Assembly: GCF_004362055.1 (NCBI RefSeq)
Contig: NZ_SNXB01000008.1
Coordinates: 62,001 to 126,000, forward strand
Length of the DNA: 64,000 nt
From: Flavobacterium sp. 245
GTDB lineage: Bacteria; Bacteroidota; Bacteroidia; Flavobacteriales; Flavobacteriaceae
Direction: 5' to 3'
Shown here piece by piece: positions 52,658 through 62,533 of this stretch (the stretch's first letter is position 1; each line of letters begins with the position of its first letter). The notes beneath the pieces are model-generated. The model was not told where the DNA came from. It searched no databases and worked only from the letters and a program-made list of their open reading frames with translations. Made by a program: the position numbers and the translations under genes.

Positions 52658-53257
52658 ATGTCATTACGAAAAGCGTATTTCCTTATATTTTTAGTTTTAA
52701 TTGTAGATCAGCTGTCAAAAATTTATGTAAAAACAAACTTTATGCTTGGCGAAGAGTTTCCTGTTTTTGATTGGTTTAATATTCATTTTATTGAAAACGA
52801 AGGTATGGCTTGGGGAACTAAAATTCCTGGAGAATATGGAAAACTAATTTTAACTGTTTTTAGAATCTTCGCAGTGTTCGGAATCGGGTGGTGGCTTTCT
52901 GATGCTATTAAGAAACGTCATTCTACTTATTTAGTTGTGGCAATTGCTTTGATTTTTGCTGGTGCGGCCGGTAATATTATTGATTCTGTTTTTTACGGAG
53001 TTATTTTTGACGGTAGCGAGCATAACATTGCAACACTTTTTTCTCCTAATCCTTACGGAACTTGGTTTCATGGTTTAGTGGTTGATATGTTTTATTTTCC
53101 TATTTGGGAAGGAAATTTGCCAACATGGCTTCCAATTTTCGGAGGCAAACATTTTGCTTTTTTTAATGCAATTTTCAATGTTGCCGATGTTGCAATTTCT
53201 ACAGGAGTTGGTATTTTATTAGTTTTTAATAAAAGAGCTTTCCCAAAACACGCATAA
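52658..53257 (+). CDS. lspA: Lipoprotein signal peptidase
   Basis: LspA removes signal peptides from prolipoproteins in the inner membrane. The 199-aa protein has four membrane helices (about 5-23, 62-80, 92-108 and 168-188) and the catalytic Asp pair in GNIID (Asp109) and NVADVAI (Asp177). The insertion between the two motifs (about 115-165) is longer than in E. coli but usual for this phylum. The many lipoproteins in the window are its potential substrates. Confidence 0.94.
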   Translation: MSLRKAYFLIFLVLIVDQLSKIYVKTNFMLGEEFPVFDWFNIHFIENEGMAWGTKIPGEYGKLILTVFRIFAVFGIGWWLSDAIKKRHSTYLVVAIALIFAGAAGNIIDSVFYGVIFDGSEHNIATLFSPNPYGTWFHGLVVDMFYFPIWEGNLPTWLPIFGGKHFAFFNAIFNVADVAISTGVGILLVFNKRAFPKHA

Positions 53258-53279
53258 ATTATTTTAAAATTCAAAAAAT

Positions 53280-53342
53280 AAATTCCAAATTCTAATATTT
53301 GAAAGTGTTCATTGCACGCAGATATTGGAATTTGGAATTTTT
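53280..53342. terminator. TTGGAATTTGGAATT-type terminator after lspA
   Basis: A 19-bp stem with one mismatch (53280-53298, 53322-53340) with a 23-nt loop ends in a T-run. It is the third copy of the word pair seen at 28005 and 42884. Confidence 0.85.
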
Positions 53343-53397
53343 CATTATTGGCATCTAATATTATTGTGTTATTTTTACAATACAAAAAAATCAAATT

Positions 53398-56300
53398 ATG
53401 CAAAGTCCGTCTTTCTCTATTTATGATGCTTCTGCCGGCTCAGGAAAGACGTACACATTGGTTAAAGAATATCTGAAAATTATTCTTTCTTCGCCTAAAA
53501 ATGATGCTTACCGAAATATTCTAGCAATAACGTTCACCAATAAAGCGGTTCATGAAATGAAAAGCCGAATTGTTGGGAGTCTTTCTGAATTTGCCAAAGA
53601 AGAACCTTCAGCAAAAGCAATTGCTTTAATGGAGGATTTGTCCCAAGAAACTGGGCTTTCGATTATTAAAATCAAAATTAAATCGCAAAGCATCATTAAG
53701 CACTTAATTCATAATTATGCGGCTTTTGATATTTCGACAATCGATAAATTTACTCATAAAGTAATCAGAGCTTTTGCGCATGATTTAAATCTTCCGATGA
53801 CTTTTGAAGTCACTCTTGATACCGAAAATTTATTGATCGAGGCAGTTGATGCCATCATTGCGCAAGCTGGTCAAGATGAAACTTTGACCAATTTGTTGAT
53901 TGATTTTACGATGGAAAAAACCGATGATGATAAAAGTTGGGACGTTTCTCGTGAAATTTTAGAGACAGGAAGATTGGTTTTGAATGAAAATAATCGAAAC
54001 GAGATTTTGCATTTTCATGATAAATCAATTGAAGAATTTATTGAGATTAAGAAAAAAATGCTTGTGCTCTGCAAAGATTTGGAATCTGAAAATGGAGCTT
54101 GGGCATCTGAAGCACTGTTGTTGATTGATAAAAACGGAATTGATTTAAAATCATTTTCGCGTGGCACTTTCCCGAATCATTTAGAAAGTATTCGCGACGG
54201 AAAATTCAATCCCAGAAATAAAACTTTTCATGAATTTGATGATATTGCAATTAATAAAACAGCCAAAGACAAGACTTTAATTGAAAATATTATTCCAGAA
54301 TTGCTTCAGGTTTTAGATAAGATTTATAAAAATTTCGAAAAAAGAGATTTTTATAAAGCCTTTCTTAAAAATATAACACCGCTTTCATTGTTGAATACGG
54401 TAAGTAATGAATTGGCGAAAATTCAGTCAGAACAAAATATTCTTTCTATTTCCGAATTCAATGCTATTATTCATCGCGAAATTCAAAATCAGCCTGCGCC
54501 CTTTATATATGAGCGTTTAGGGGAACGTTACCGCCATTTTTTTATTGATGAATTTCAGGATACTTCAGAAATGCAGTGGCAAAATCTAATTCCGTTAATT
54601 GATAATTCGCTTTCTGGTTTAGATGATCTAGGGAATAAAGGTACTTTGATGATTGTGGGCGATCCAAAACAATCCATTTATCGCTGGCGCGGAGGAAAAG
54701 CGGAGCAATTTATTGAGTTGAGCAAAGAAGATGTCCCTTTTTTTCATCACGAAAAAAATGTCAAACATTTAGATACCAATTATAGAAGTTATAGTGAGGT
54801 TATTGATTTTAATAATTCTTTTTTCAAATTAATTTCTTCAGAATTTTCAAATGAAGATTATAAAGATTTGTATCAAAATCATAGTTTTCAAAATGCAAAT
54901 TCAAAGAAAGGCGGTTATGTGAATATTTCATTTCTTCCGATTGTTGAAAAGAATGATTTTGCTGATGAAGAAGAAGTTGTTGAAAAATCAGATTTGTATG
55001 TTTTAGCGACTTTAAATACTATTTTGAAAGTTCTTAAAGAAGGTTTTCAGTATAAAGACATTGTGATTTTGACCCGGAAAAGAGGTCAGGGAATTGCAAT
55101 TGCAAATTATTTAACAGAGCAGAGTATTCCGCTTTTGTCTTCAGAAACTTTGATGATACAAAATGCAACAGAAGTTCGTTTGATTATTCATCTTCTGAAA
55201 TACTTAAATAATAGCGCGGATTTAGAATCGAAAGCTAATTTTCTTCATTTTTTGGCTGAAAACATAGATTCTCAAATGGAAATTCATGATTTTATTGCTG
55301 AGGGAATGTCGAAGAAAATAGAAACCGATTTTGAGAAATGGCTTTTATCTTTTGATGTTTCATTGTCTTTTGAAGATGTGAGAAAAAAATCATTATATGA
55401 AGCTGTAGAAATTATAATTGCCAAGTTTATTCTTCCTTCCGAAGGCAATGCATATGTGCAGTTTTTCTTGGATATTGTACTTGAAAGAGATGTGAGAAAT
55501 CAGGCAGGAATTGCTGATTTTTTGAATTATTGGGATAAAAATGCTGAAAAGTTCAGTATACCCTCTCCAGAAGGAAACAATGCGGTTATGGTTATGACGA
55601 TTCATAAGTCCAAAGGTTTAGAGTTTCCGGTGGTAATTATGCCTTTTGCTGAGGAAGACTATAATAGGAAGCCAAAAGATAAATTATGGCTCGACACAAC
55701 AGATTCTGATTTAGATATTCCAAAAGCCTTAATTGATAACAGTAGTGCTGTTGAAGGTTTTGGGGAAAATGCTTCAGCAGTTTTTAATCTGAAAAAGCAA
55801 GAGGAGCTTTTGGATAATATTAATGTTCTGTATGTCGCATTAACGCGTGCAGAGGAGCAGTTGTACATTATTTCGCAATCTTTAAAAGAGCGAAAAGATG
55901 GTGAGTTCCCTAGTAATATGGCTTCTTTTTTTATTAAATACTTGATTCATCAAGGTGTTTATGATTTCGAAAAATTAGAATATGAATTTGGAAGCCGAGT
56001 TAAATTGTCTCCGTCATTTGAAGTAGTTAATTCGGTAAAAGAAATTCCGGTTGTAAAAGAAGTTCTAAATCCTAAAAGTATAAAAATTGCCCAAAGAGAA
56101 GCATTGATGTGGGGTACGCATCAGCAGGAAGCAATATCTTACGGAAATGTTGTTCATGAGATTTTGGCATTTGTGAAAGATAAATCAGATGTTGATTTGG
56201 CGATTATAAAAGCGATGGAAGAGGGACTGATTAAGTCTGATCAGGCAGATCAGGTTTTGAAAACACTTCAGGATATTGTTGGGCATCCAGAGATCAGCAT

Positions 56301-56556
56301 TTGTTTTGAAGGTAAAAATAAAATTTTGAATGAGCAGACAATAGTTCAAAAAGAAGGAAAAATCCTTAAACCAGACAGAATTGTTTTGACGGAAGATAAA
56401 AAAGCTTATTTACTTGATTATAAAACTGGAGCAATAAATTCAAAATACAAACAGCAAATTCAGGAATATCAAGATGCTATTGAGGATTTAGGATATAAAG
56501 TGTTAAAAAAGGCTTTGGTATATATAGGAACCGAAATCGATGTAGTAAATTTGTGA
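53398..56556 (+). CDS. AddA/RecB-like UvrD helicase with C-terminal nuclease
   Basis: The 1052-aa SF1A helicase has the Walker A motif ASAGSGKT (11-18), motif II DEFQDTS and motif III GDPKQSIYRWRGG (about 372-435), motif V/VI near NVLYVALTRAEEQLY, and a PD-(D/E)XK nuclease motif at the end (ILKPDRIV, LLDYKTG). This is the layout of AddA in AddAB, which resects broken DNA ends to Chi. The AddB-like partner is at 59472-62237, with kbl and an OmpA-family gene in between. Confidence 0.92.
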   Translation: MQSPSFSIYDASAGSGKTYTLVKEYLKIILSSPKNDAYRNILAITFTNKAVHEMKSRIVGSLSEFAKEEPSAKAIALMEDLSQETGLSIIKIKIKSQSIIKHLIHNYAAFDISTIDKFTHKVIRAFAHDLNLPMTFEVTLDTENLLIEAVDAIIAQAGQDETLTNLLIDFTMEKTDDDKSWDVSREILETGRLVLNENNRNEILHFHDKSIEEFIEIKKKMLVLCKDLESENGAWASEALLLIDKNGIDLKSFSRGTFPNHLESIRDGKFNPRNKTFHEFDDIAINKTAKDKTLIENIIPELLQVLDKIYKNFEKRDFYKAFLKNITPLSLLNTVSNELAKIQSEQNILSISEFNAIIHREIQNQPAPFIYERLGERYRHFFIDEFQDTSEMQWQNLIPLIDNSLSGLDDLGNKGTLMIVGDPKQSIYRWRGGKAEQFIELSKEDVPFFHHEKNVKHLDTNYRSYSEVIDFNNSFFKLISSEFSNEDYKDLYQNHSFQNANSKKGGYVNISFLPIVEKNDFADEEEVVEKSDLYVLATLNTILKVLKEGFQYKDIVILTRKRGQGIAIANYLTEQSIPLLSSETLMIQNATEVRLIIHLLKYLNNSADLESKANFLHFLAENIDSQMEIHDFIAEGMSKKIETDFEKWLLSFDVSLSFEDVRKKSLYEAVEIIIAKFILPSEGNAYVQFFLDIVLERDVRNQAGIADFLNYWDKNAEKFSIPSPEGNNAVMVMTIHKSKGLEFPVVIMPFAEEDYNRKPKDKLWLDTTDSDLDIPKALIDNSSAVEGFGENASAVFNLKKQEELLDNINVLYVALTRAEEQLYIISQSLKERKDGEFPSNMASFFIKYLIHQGVYDFEKLEYEFGSRVKLSPSFEVVNSVKEIPVVKEVLNPKSIKIAQREALMWGTHQQEAISYGNVVHEILAFVKDKSDVDLAIIKAMEEGLIKSDQADQVLKTLQDIVGHPEISICFEGKNKILNEQTIVQKEGKILKPDRIVLTEDKKAYLLDYKTGAINSKYKQQIQEYQDAIEDLGYKVLKKALVYIGTEIDVVNL

Positions 56557-56637
56557 AAAAATTAATCAGATGTTAAAGAAAAAAGGGCTTGTTTTTAATG
56601 TAAGCTGTTAATTTTTTAACGTTTTAAATATAAGGAA

Positions 56638-57831
56638 ATGTACGGTAAAATTAAAGAACATCTGCAAACGGAATTGCAGACAATTGAAGAAAACGGAATT
56701 TTTAAGAAGGAACGTATTATAACTTCAGCTCAGGGTGCTGAAATTCAAATTTCAACAGGTGAGACTGTTTTGAATTTTTGTGCAAATAACTATTTAGGTC
56801 TTTCTTCGCATCCAGAAGTAGTGCAGGCGGCAAAAGATGCAATGGATACACATGGTTTTGGAATGTCATCTGTCCGTTTTATTTGTGGAACCCAGGATAT
56901 TCACAAAACATTAGAAAAAAAGATCGCAGATTTTTACGGAACTGAAGATACTATATTGTATGCTGCGGCTTTTGATGCTAATGGTGGTGTTTTCGAACCT
57001 TTGCTAGGAGAAAATGATGCTATTATTTCAGATAGTTTGAACCATGCTTCTATTATTGATGGAGTTCGTTTGTGTAAAGCGGCTCGTTATCGCTATGAAA
57101 ATAGTAATATGGAAGACTTGGAGCAACAATTAATCAAGGCAAATGAGGCTGGAGCTCGTTTTAAATTAATTGTTACCGATGGTGTTTTTTCTATGGATGG
57201 TTTGGTTGCTCCCCTAGATAAAATTTGTGACTTAGCCGACAAATATGATGCAATGGTTATGGTTGATGAATGCCATGCAGCAGGGTTTATTGGTGCTACA
57301 GGAAAAGGAACTCTTGAAGCTAAAGGTGTAATGGGACGAGTTGATATTATAACTGGTACTTTAGGTAAGGCTTTGGGAGGTGCTATGGGTGGTTATACAA
57401 CTGCGAAGAAGGAAATTATTGAGATATTGCGTCAGCGTTCAAGACCTTACTTGTTTTCTAATTCATTAGCTCCTGCAATTGTTGGTGCTTCAATTAAGGT
57501 TTTTGAGTTATTAGAAAAAGATACTTCGTTAAGAGATCAATTAGAGTGGAATACTAATTACTTTAAAGAAGGTATGAAAAAAGCCGGCTTTGATATTATT
57601 GATGGTGATTCGGCAATCGTACCGGTTATGTTGTATGATGCAAAATTATCACAAACTATGGCAAATGAGTTATTAAAAGAAGGAATTTATGTTATTGGAT
57701 TCTTTTTTCCTGTAGTTCCAAAAGATAAGGCGAGAATACGTGTACAGCTTTCTGCTGCTCACACTAAAGAACATTTAGATAAGGCGATCGCAGCCTTTAC
57801 ATTAACAGGTAAAATGTTAAAAGTTATATAA
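56638..57831 (+). CDS. kbl: Glycine C-acetyltransferase (2-amino-3-ketobutyrate CoA ligase)
   Basis: Kbl cleaves 2-amino-3-ketobutyrate to glycine and acetyl-CoA in threonine breakdown. The 397-aa PLP enzyme of the alpha-oxoamine synthase family has Schiff-base Lys244 (TGTLGKALGGAMGG), Asp210 (MVMVDECHAAG) for pyridine contact and the substrate motif NNYLGLSSHPE (50-60). The threonine dehydrogenase partner is not in the window. Alpha-oxoamine synthases are similar to one another, so a serine palmitoyltransferase-like activity cannot be fully excluded. Confidence 0.92.
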   Translation: MYGKIKEHLQTELQTIEENGIFKKERIITSAQGAEIQISTGETVLNFCANNYLGLSSHPEVVQAAKDAMDTHGFGMSSVRFICGTQDIHKTLEKKIADFYGTEDTILYAAAFDANGGVFEPLLGENDAIISDSLNHASIIDGVRLCKAARYRYENSNMEDLEQQLIKANEAGARFKLIVTDGVFSMDGLVAPLDKICDLADKYDAMVMVDECHAAGFIGATGKGTLEAKGVMGRVDIITGTLGKALGGAMGGYTTAKKEIIEILRQRSRPYLFSNSLAPAIVGASIKVFELLEKDTSLRDQLEWNTNYFKEGMKKAGFDIIDGDSAIVPVMLYDAKLSQTMANELLKEGIYVIGFFFPVVPKDKARIRVQLSAAHTKEHLDKAIAAFTLTGKMLKVI

Positions 57832-57875
57832 TTACCACATTCTGTAAATTTTTGTAGGTTTTTTTTAACATTTCA

Positions 57876-57907
57876 TTTTGTATTTAAAAAATTTGGTGTT
57901 ACTTTTG
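57876..57907 (+). promoter_or_regulatory. Promoter of the OmpA-family gene
   Basis: TTTTG (57876-57880), exactly 19 bp, then TACTTTTG (57900-57907) is a textbook Flavobacterium promoter. It gives a leader of about 30 bp before the ATG at 57945. Confidence 0.82.
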
Positions 57908-57944
57908 CTTGTAATTAACTAAATTGTAATTAAAAAAATTAAGT

Positions 57945-59408
57945 ATGAAACATCTTAACAAACTTTTAGTTGCTGTGATGATGGTGATGGGTTTAAGTTC
58001 TCACGCACAAGACAGTAACAATCCATGGGCTATCTCATTTGGAGTTAATGCCGTTGATACTAGAACAAGTTCTGGTTCAGGAAGTGGTTTCTTTGATCAA
58101 CACTTCTCTCAGCCATTTGCTGTTAAAGACAACTGGAATATTCTTCCTTCTTTATCTTACATTGGTGTAAGTAGATACGTAGGTAGCGGTTTCTCTGTTG
58201 GTTTACAAGGATCTGTAAACAAAATTGATAAATATGTTACTTTTAATCCAGCTGCTCCAGGACATGATTCTAGAGGGAACGTTGTAACTAATCCTGGTGA
58301 CTTAATGTACTACGGAATTGATGCTACTATCAAATACAGTTTCCAAGAGTTAATCAAATCTAAAGTGATTGATCCTTCGTTATCTGTTGGTGGTGGTTAC
58401 ACTTTCTTCGGAGATAGCAGCTACGGAACTGTTAATCCAGGTGCTGGTTTAACTTTCTGGTTTACTGATGCTATTGGTCTTGAATTAGCTACAAGATACA
58501 AATGGGCTGTAAGCGGAGAGAGAGAAGATGCTTCTGGAACTCCAGATGCTGTTTCTCACTTTCAACACACTGCAGGTCTTATTTTCAAATTCGGAGGTAA
58601 AGATACTGACGGAGACGGAATCTACGACAAAGACGATGCTTGTCCAGATGTTGCTGGTTTAAAACAATTCAACGGATGTCCTGATACTGACGGTGACGGA
58701 ATCGTTGATGCTTCTGACGCTTGTCCAGATGTATTTGGTTTAGCTGCATTAAACGGATGTCCTGATACAGACGGAGACGGAATTGCTGATAAAGATGATG
58801 CTTGTCCAGATGTTGCTGGTTTAGCTGCTTTAAAAGGTTGTCCTGATACTGACGGAGACGGAATCGCTGATAAAGATGATAAATGTCCTACAGTTGCTGG
58901 TCCAAAAGAAAACGGTGGTTGTCCTTTCTTAGACGCTGACAAAGATGGTGTTGCTGATAAAGATGACGATTGTCCTACAGTATACGGTCCTGCTAGTAAC
59001 AGAGGTTGTCCAGAAGTAACTTCTGAGGCTTTAGAAGATCTTAAAGTTCAAGCAAGAGCGGTTTACTTCAACTCAGGTAAAGCTACTTTCAAAACAGGAG
59101 ACAAAGAAACTCCAGCTAGATTAGATGCAATTAAAGAAATCCTTAAAAACTATCCAAACGCGAAATTCTCTATTGAAGGACACACAGATAGTACAGGTTC
59201 TGCTAAAATCAACCAAAAACTTTCTGAGGACAGAGCTAAAGCTGTATTAGATGCATTAGTTCAAAGAGGTGTTAATCCAGAAAACTTAGAGTCTAAAGGA
59301 TTTGGAGCTTCTCAGCCAGTTGCAAGCAATAAAACTGCTGCAGGTAAAGCACAAAACAGAAGAACTGAAATTAGACATATTGGTTCTAAATACCAAGGTA
59401 AACTATAA
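57945..59408 (+). CDS. OmpA-family outer-membrane protein with thrombospondin type-3 repeats
   Basis: The 487-aa protein has a signal peptide (1-21, SSHAQ), an N-terminal 8-stranded barrel (about 25-215), a run of Ca-binding thrombospondin type-3 repeats (about 220-355, DTDGDGI and CPDVAG units of 27 aa, four to five copies) and an OmpA domain (about 365-480) with FSIEGHTDSTG and the NxxLSxxRA motif. It probably tethers the outer membrane to peptidoglycan, and is highly expressed in this group. The repeats are 81 bp long at the DNA level. Confidence 0.93.
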   Translation: MKHLNKLLVAVMMVMGLSSHAQDSNNPWAISFGVNAVDTRTSSGSGSGFFDQHFSQPFAVKDNWNILPSLSYIGVSRYVGSGFSVGLQGSVNKIDKYVTFNPAAPGHDSRGNVVTNPGDLMYYGIDATIKYSFQELIKSKVIDPSLSVGGGYTFFGDSSYGTVNPGAGLTFWFTDAIGLELATRYKWAVSGEREDASGTPDAVSHFQHTAGLIFKFGGKDTDGDGIYDKDDACPDVAGLKQFNGCPDTDGDGIVDASDACPDVFGLAALNGCPDTDGDGIADKDDACPDVAGLAALKGCPDTDGDGIADKDDKCPTVAGPKENGGCPFLDADKDGVADKDDDCPTVYGPASNRGCPEVTSEALEDLKVQARAVYFNSGKATFKTGDKETPARLDAIKEILKNYPNAKFSIEGHTDSTGSAKINQKLSEDRAKAVLDALVQRGVNPENLESKGFGASQPVASNKTAAGKAQNRRTEIRHIGSKYQGKL

Positions 59409-59429
59409 TTTACTTTGTAAATAATACTA

Positions 59430-59461
59430 AAAAGCCATTCTTAATTGAATGGCTTTTTTTA
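59430..59461 (+). terminator. Terminator of the OmpA-family gene
   Basis: The stem AAAAGCCATTC (59430-59440) / GAATGGCTTTT (59447-59457) is perfect over 11 bp with a 6-nt loop and a T-run. Confidence 0.9.
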
Positions 59462-59471
59462 TTTTTATGAA

Positions 59472-62237
59472 ATGATAAATAACTCTTTTTTAGATAAAAT
59501 CGCTGCCATAGTTATTCAGAATTATGGAACAAAACTTGCGGAAACTACTATTATCCTTCCTAATAAAAGAGCTAAAGTATTTTTAATAGAAGCTTTAAAA
59601 AAAGAAACTCAAAAAACTATTCTGTCACCAGAAATAATTAGTATTGAAGACTTTGTTCAAGATGTTGCTTCAATTCGTTCAGTAGATTCAATTGAGCTTT
59701 TGTTCGAGTTTTATGAAGTTTATTTGTCTGTTACTGAAAAACAGCATCAGCAGTCATTTGAATTATTTGCTAATTGGGCAAAAACACTTTTGCAGGATTT
59801 TAATGAAATTGATAGATATCTTTTAGACCCTCTTCATGTTCTTTCTTATTTGAAAGATATTGAGGATATAAAAAAATGGGGTATTGAAGTCGAAAATAAA
59901 ACAAAGCTTTTAGAAAAGTATATTGATTTCTGGAAACTACTTCCTTTGTATTACGATTCATTGTATAATCACTTGTTGAATAAAGGAATTGGTTATCAAG
60001 GTTTGATTTATCGGGAAGCTGTAAATAATCTTAATCATTTTTCAAATACAGTTTCAAATCGGTCTTTTATTTTTGCAGGTTTTAATGCTTTAAATGCGGC
60101 TGAAGAAAAAATAGTGCAACATTTATTGGCTCTGGATCAGGCTAAAATTTATTGGGATTCAGACCAGACTTTTTTAAATGACCCTTATCATGATGCAGGT
60201 CTTTTTGTGAGAAGATTTAAAGAAAGCTGGAAGCATTACAAATCACATCCATTTGAGTGGATTGTAGATGATTTTTCACAGTCAAAAAATATTCAAGTCA
60301 TTGGTTCGCCAAAAACCATTGGCCAAGCAAAAATAGCGGGAAGTATTATTGAAAAAATAATTTCTGAAAATCCTGCTGGAGCATTAGATAAAGTGGCTGT
60401 TGTTTTAGGCGAAGAAAACTTGCTTATTCCTGTTTTGTACTCATTGCCTTCTTCTGTTGGTGCTCTGAATATAACAATGGGATATTCTGGAAAAAACAAT
60501 CCGTCGCAAATATTGATTGCTAAATTGTTTAAAATGCATACAAATGCGCTTTCTCGAAAGGGCGAAAGCTATGTGTTTTATTATAAAGATGTTCTGGATG
60601 TTTTGACGCATCCGCTCGTTGCTCCGTACGCGAATGCAAGTCATTTGGTCAAAATTATTAAAGAGAATAATTACACATTTATTTCGCAAAATAGAATCAT
60701 CGAATTAAATACTAATACTTCGCCTTTATTTGATTTACTGTTTAAAAAATGGGAAAATAACTCACTAGCTGTTCTTGAAATTATTTCGTCACTTTTGCTT
60801 TTGATCAAAGAAAATTTTGATAAAGATAACGAAGAAGAAAAAATTGCGAAATCTTTTGTTTATGCAGTTTTCAAAGTAATAAATAAGTTAATTAATTATT
60901 ATACCAGTCATCATCAGATTGACAATATCGATACGCTTCATGCAATTTACAAACAAATTATCGATGTTGCTGAAGTTTCGTTTGAAGGGGAACCTTTGCG
61001 GGGACTACAAATAATGGGTGTTTTAGAAAGCCGTGTTCTGGATTTTGACACAGTAATTATAACTTCAATGAATGAAGGAAAATTTCCAGCTGGAAAATCT
61101 CAAAATTCGTTTATTCCGTATGATGTTAAACGGGAGCTGGGTTTGCCTACTTTTAAAGAAAAGGATGCTATTTATACCTATCATTTTTATCATCTGCTAC
61201 AAAGGGCAAAAAATATTTATCTTATTTATAATACCGAAAATGATGGGTTAGATGCTGGTGAAAGAAGCAGGTTTATTACACAATTAGAAGTTGAGAGACA
61301 GCCAAAACACAATCTGACTTTTGATATTTACAATCCGGTTTTGCCTGCCACTGCTAACAAGCCAATGATAATTCCAAAATCAGAGGCGGTTATGGAGCGT
61401 TTAAAAGAAATTGCTCAAACGGGTTTTTCGCCTTCGGCATTGACCAGTTATATTCGGAATCCGATTGATTTTTATTTTCAAAAAATCCTTAGAATTCGAG
61501 AAGTGGAAGAAGTTGAGGAAAATATTGCTCTTAATACTCTTGGAACAATTATTCATGAAACTTTAAAAGGACTTTACGAACCTTTTATTGGCAGGTTTAT
61601 TTCGGAAGAAGATATTGCAAATTGTTTTAAACTTCTGGATGAAGAGGTTTTAAAACAATTTAAACTCGTTTATAAAGAAGGTGAAATTAAGAAAGGACGA
61701 AATCTTTTAGCTTTTGAAGTTGCAAAACGAAATGTTTTTAATTTTCTTAAAATGGAATTGGAAGCAATTAAGAATGGAGACGCAATTAAAATCATCGCTT
61801 TAGAACAAACTTACGAACGTGAACTGATGCATTCGAGTTTGCCATTTCCTGTTCTTATAAAAGGAAATGTTGACCGTATTGAACAGCGAAACGGAAAAAT
61901 AAGAATTATCGATTATAAGACTGGAAAAGTTGAAAAAGGAAATGTTATACTGAAAACTTGGAACGGATTGACCAGAGAGCTTAAAAACGATAAAATTATT
62001 CAAGTTCTTGCTTATGCGTTTATGTTTGAAAAGCAGGCTGGAAGTCTGCCTATTGAAGTTGGAATTATTTCTTTTAAGAATTTAAAATCTGGATTTCTGC
62101 CTTTTGGATTTAAAGAAGAAAAAGACTTGGATATGGTGGTCTCTAAAGAAATTCTGGATTTTTATTTGGAGGAAATTGTTTTGCTTTTAAGTGAAATTTT
62201 TGATGTTAAAATTCCTTTTGAAGAAAAAACAGACTAA
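59472..62237 (+). CDS. AddB-like PD-(D/E)XK nuclease
   Basis: The 921-aa protein starts at the ATG at 59472. The longer frame from 59445 begins with TTG inside the terminator hairpin. A degenerate helicase-like part with no Walker A Lys is followed by a PD-(D/E)XK nuclease domain at the C-terminus (ALTSYIRNPIDFYFQKIL near 675, VDRIEQ, and RIIDYKTGKVEKG near 810-822), the layout of AddB. A Cys cluster for the Fe-S site of AddB is not evident. The helicase partner is at 53398-56556. Confidence 0.85.
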   Translation: MINNSFLDKIAAIVIQNYGTKLAETTIILPNKRAKVFLIEALKKETQKTILSPEIISIEDFVQDVASIRSVDSIELLFEFYEVYLSVTEKQHQQSFELFANWAKTLLQDFNEIDRYLLDPLHVLSYLKDIEDIKKWGIEVENKTKLLEKYIDFWKLLPLYYDSLYNHLLNKGIGYQGLIYREAVNNLNHFSNTVSNRSFIFAGFNALNAAEEKIVQHLLALDQAKIYWDSDQTFLNDPYHDAGLFVRRFKESWKHYKSHPFEWIVDDFSQSKNIQVIGSPKTIGQAKIAGSIIEKIISENPAGALDKVAVVLGEENLLIPVLYSLPSSVGALNITMGYSGKNNPSQILIAKLFKMHTNALSRKGESYVFYYKDVLDVLTHPLVAPYANASHLVKIIKENNYTFISQNRIIELNTNTSPLFDLLFKKWENNSLAVLEIISSLLLLIKENFDKDNEEEKIAKSFVYAVFKVINKLINYYTSHHQIDNIDTLHAIYKQIIDVAEVSFEGEPLRGLQIMGVLESRVLDFDTVIITSMNEGKFPAGKSQNSFIPYDVKRELGLPTFKEKDAIYTYHFYHLLQRAKNIYLIYNTENDGLDAGERSRFITQLEVERQPKHNLTFDIYNPVLPATANKPMIIPKSEAVMERLKEIAQTGFSPSALTSYIRNPIDFYFQKILRIREVEEVEENIALNTLGTIIHETLKGLYEPFIGRFISEEDIANCFKLLDEEVLKQFKLVYKEGEIKKGRNLLAFEVAKRNVFNFLKMELEAIKNGDAIKIIALEQTYERELMHSSLPFPVLIKGNVDRIEQRNGKIRIIDYKTGKVEKGNVILKTWNGLTRELKNDKIIQVLAYAFMFEKQAGSLPIEVGIISFKNLKSGFLPFGFKEEKDLDMVVSKEILDFYLEEIVLLLSEIFDVKIPFEEKTD

Positions 62238-62239
62238 CA

Positions 62240-62533
62240 ATGAGAAAGATATTAAACATATTTGAGTTTTATAAAACTACATTGCCTTTTAATTTGATGT
62301 TTTGTGCAATTGCCGTTTTCTTAGGAGGTCCTGATTGTTTCTTTATTTTTTTCCTGAGCTTTGGTTTTTTGGCTAGTATAAGTTATAAAGAATTTTACCG
62401 TAAAAATGATTATTTATTTTATGTGAATAACGGAGTTTCTAAAATCCAGCTTTTGGTTTTTAGTTATTTTATGACATTTTGCACTGCAGTTTTATTTGGT
62501 TTTATGATTTTTTTAAAAAATAAATTATTTTGA
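62240..62533 (+). CDS. Small membrane protein next to an ABC ATPase
   Basis: The 97-aa protein has three hydrophobic stretches (about 14-28, 32-45 and 72-90). I do not recognise a family. It begins 2 bp after the AddB-like gene and overlaps the ABC ATPase start (stop TGA at 62531-62533, TTG start at 62530). The tight coupling suggests it is part of a minimal transporter with that ATPase. Confidence 0.65.
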   Translation: MRKILNIFEFYKTTLPFNLMFCAIAVFLGGPDCFFIFFLSFGFLASISYKEFYRKNDYLFYVNNGVSKIQLLVFSYFMTFCTAVLFGFMIFLKNKLF

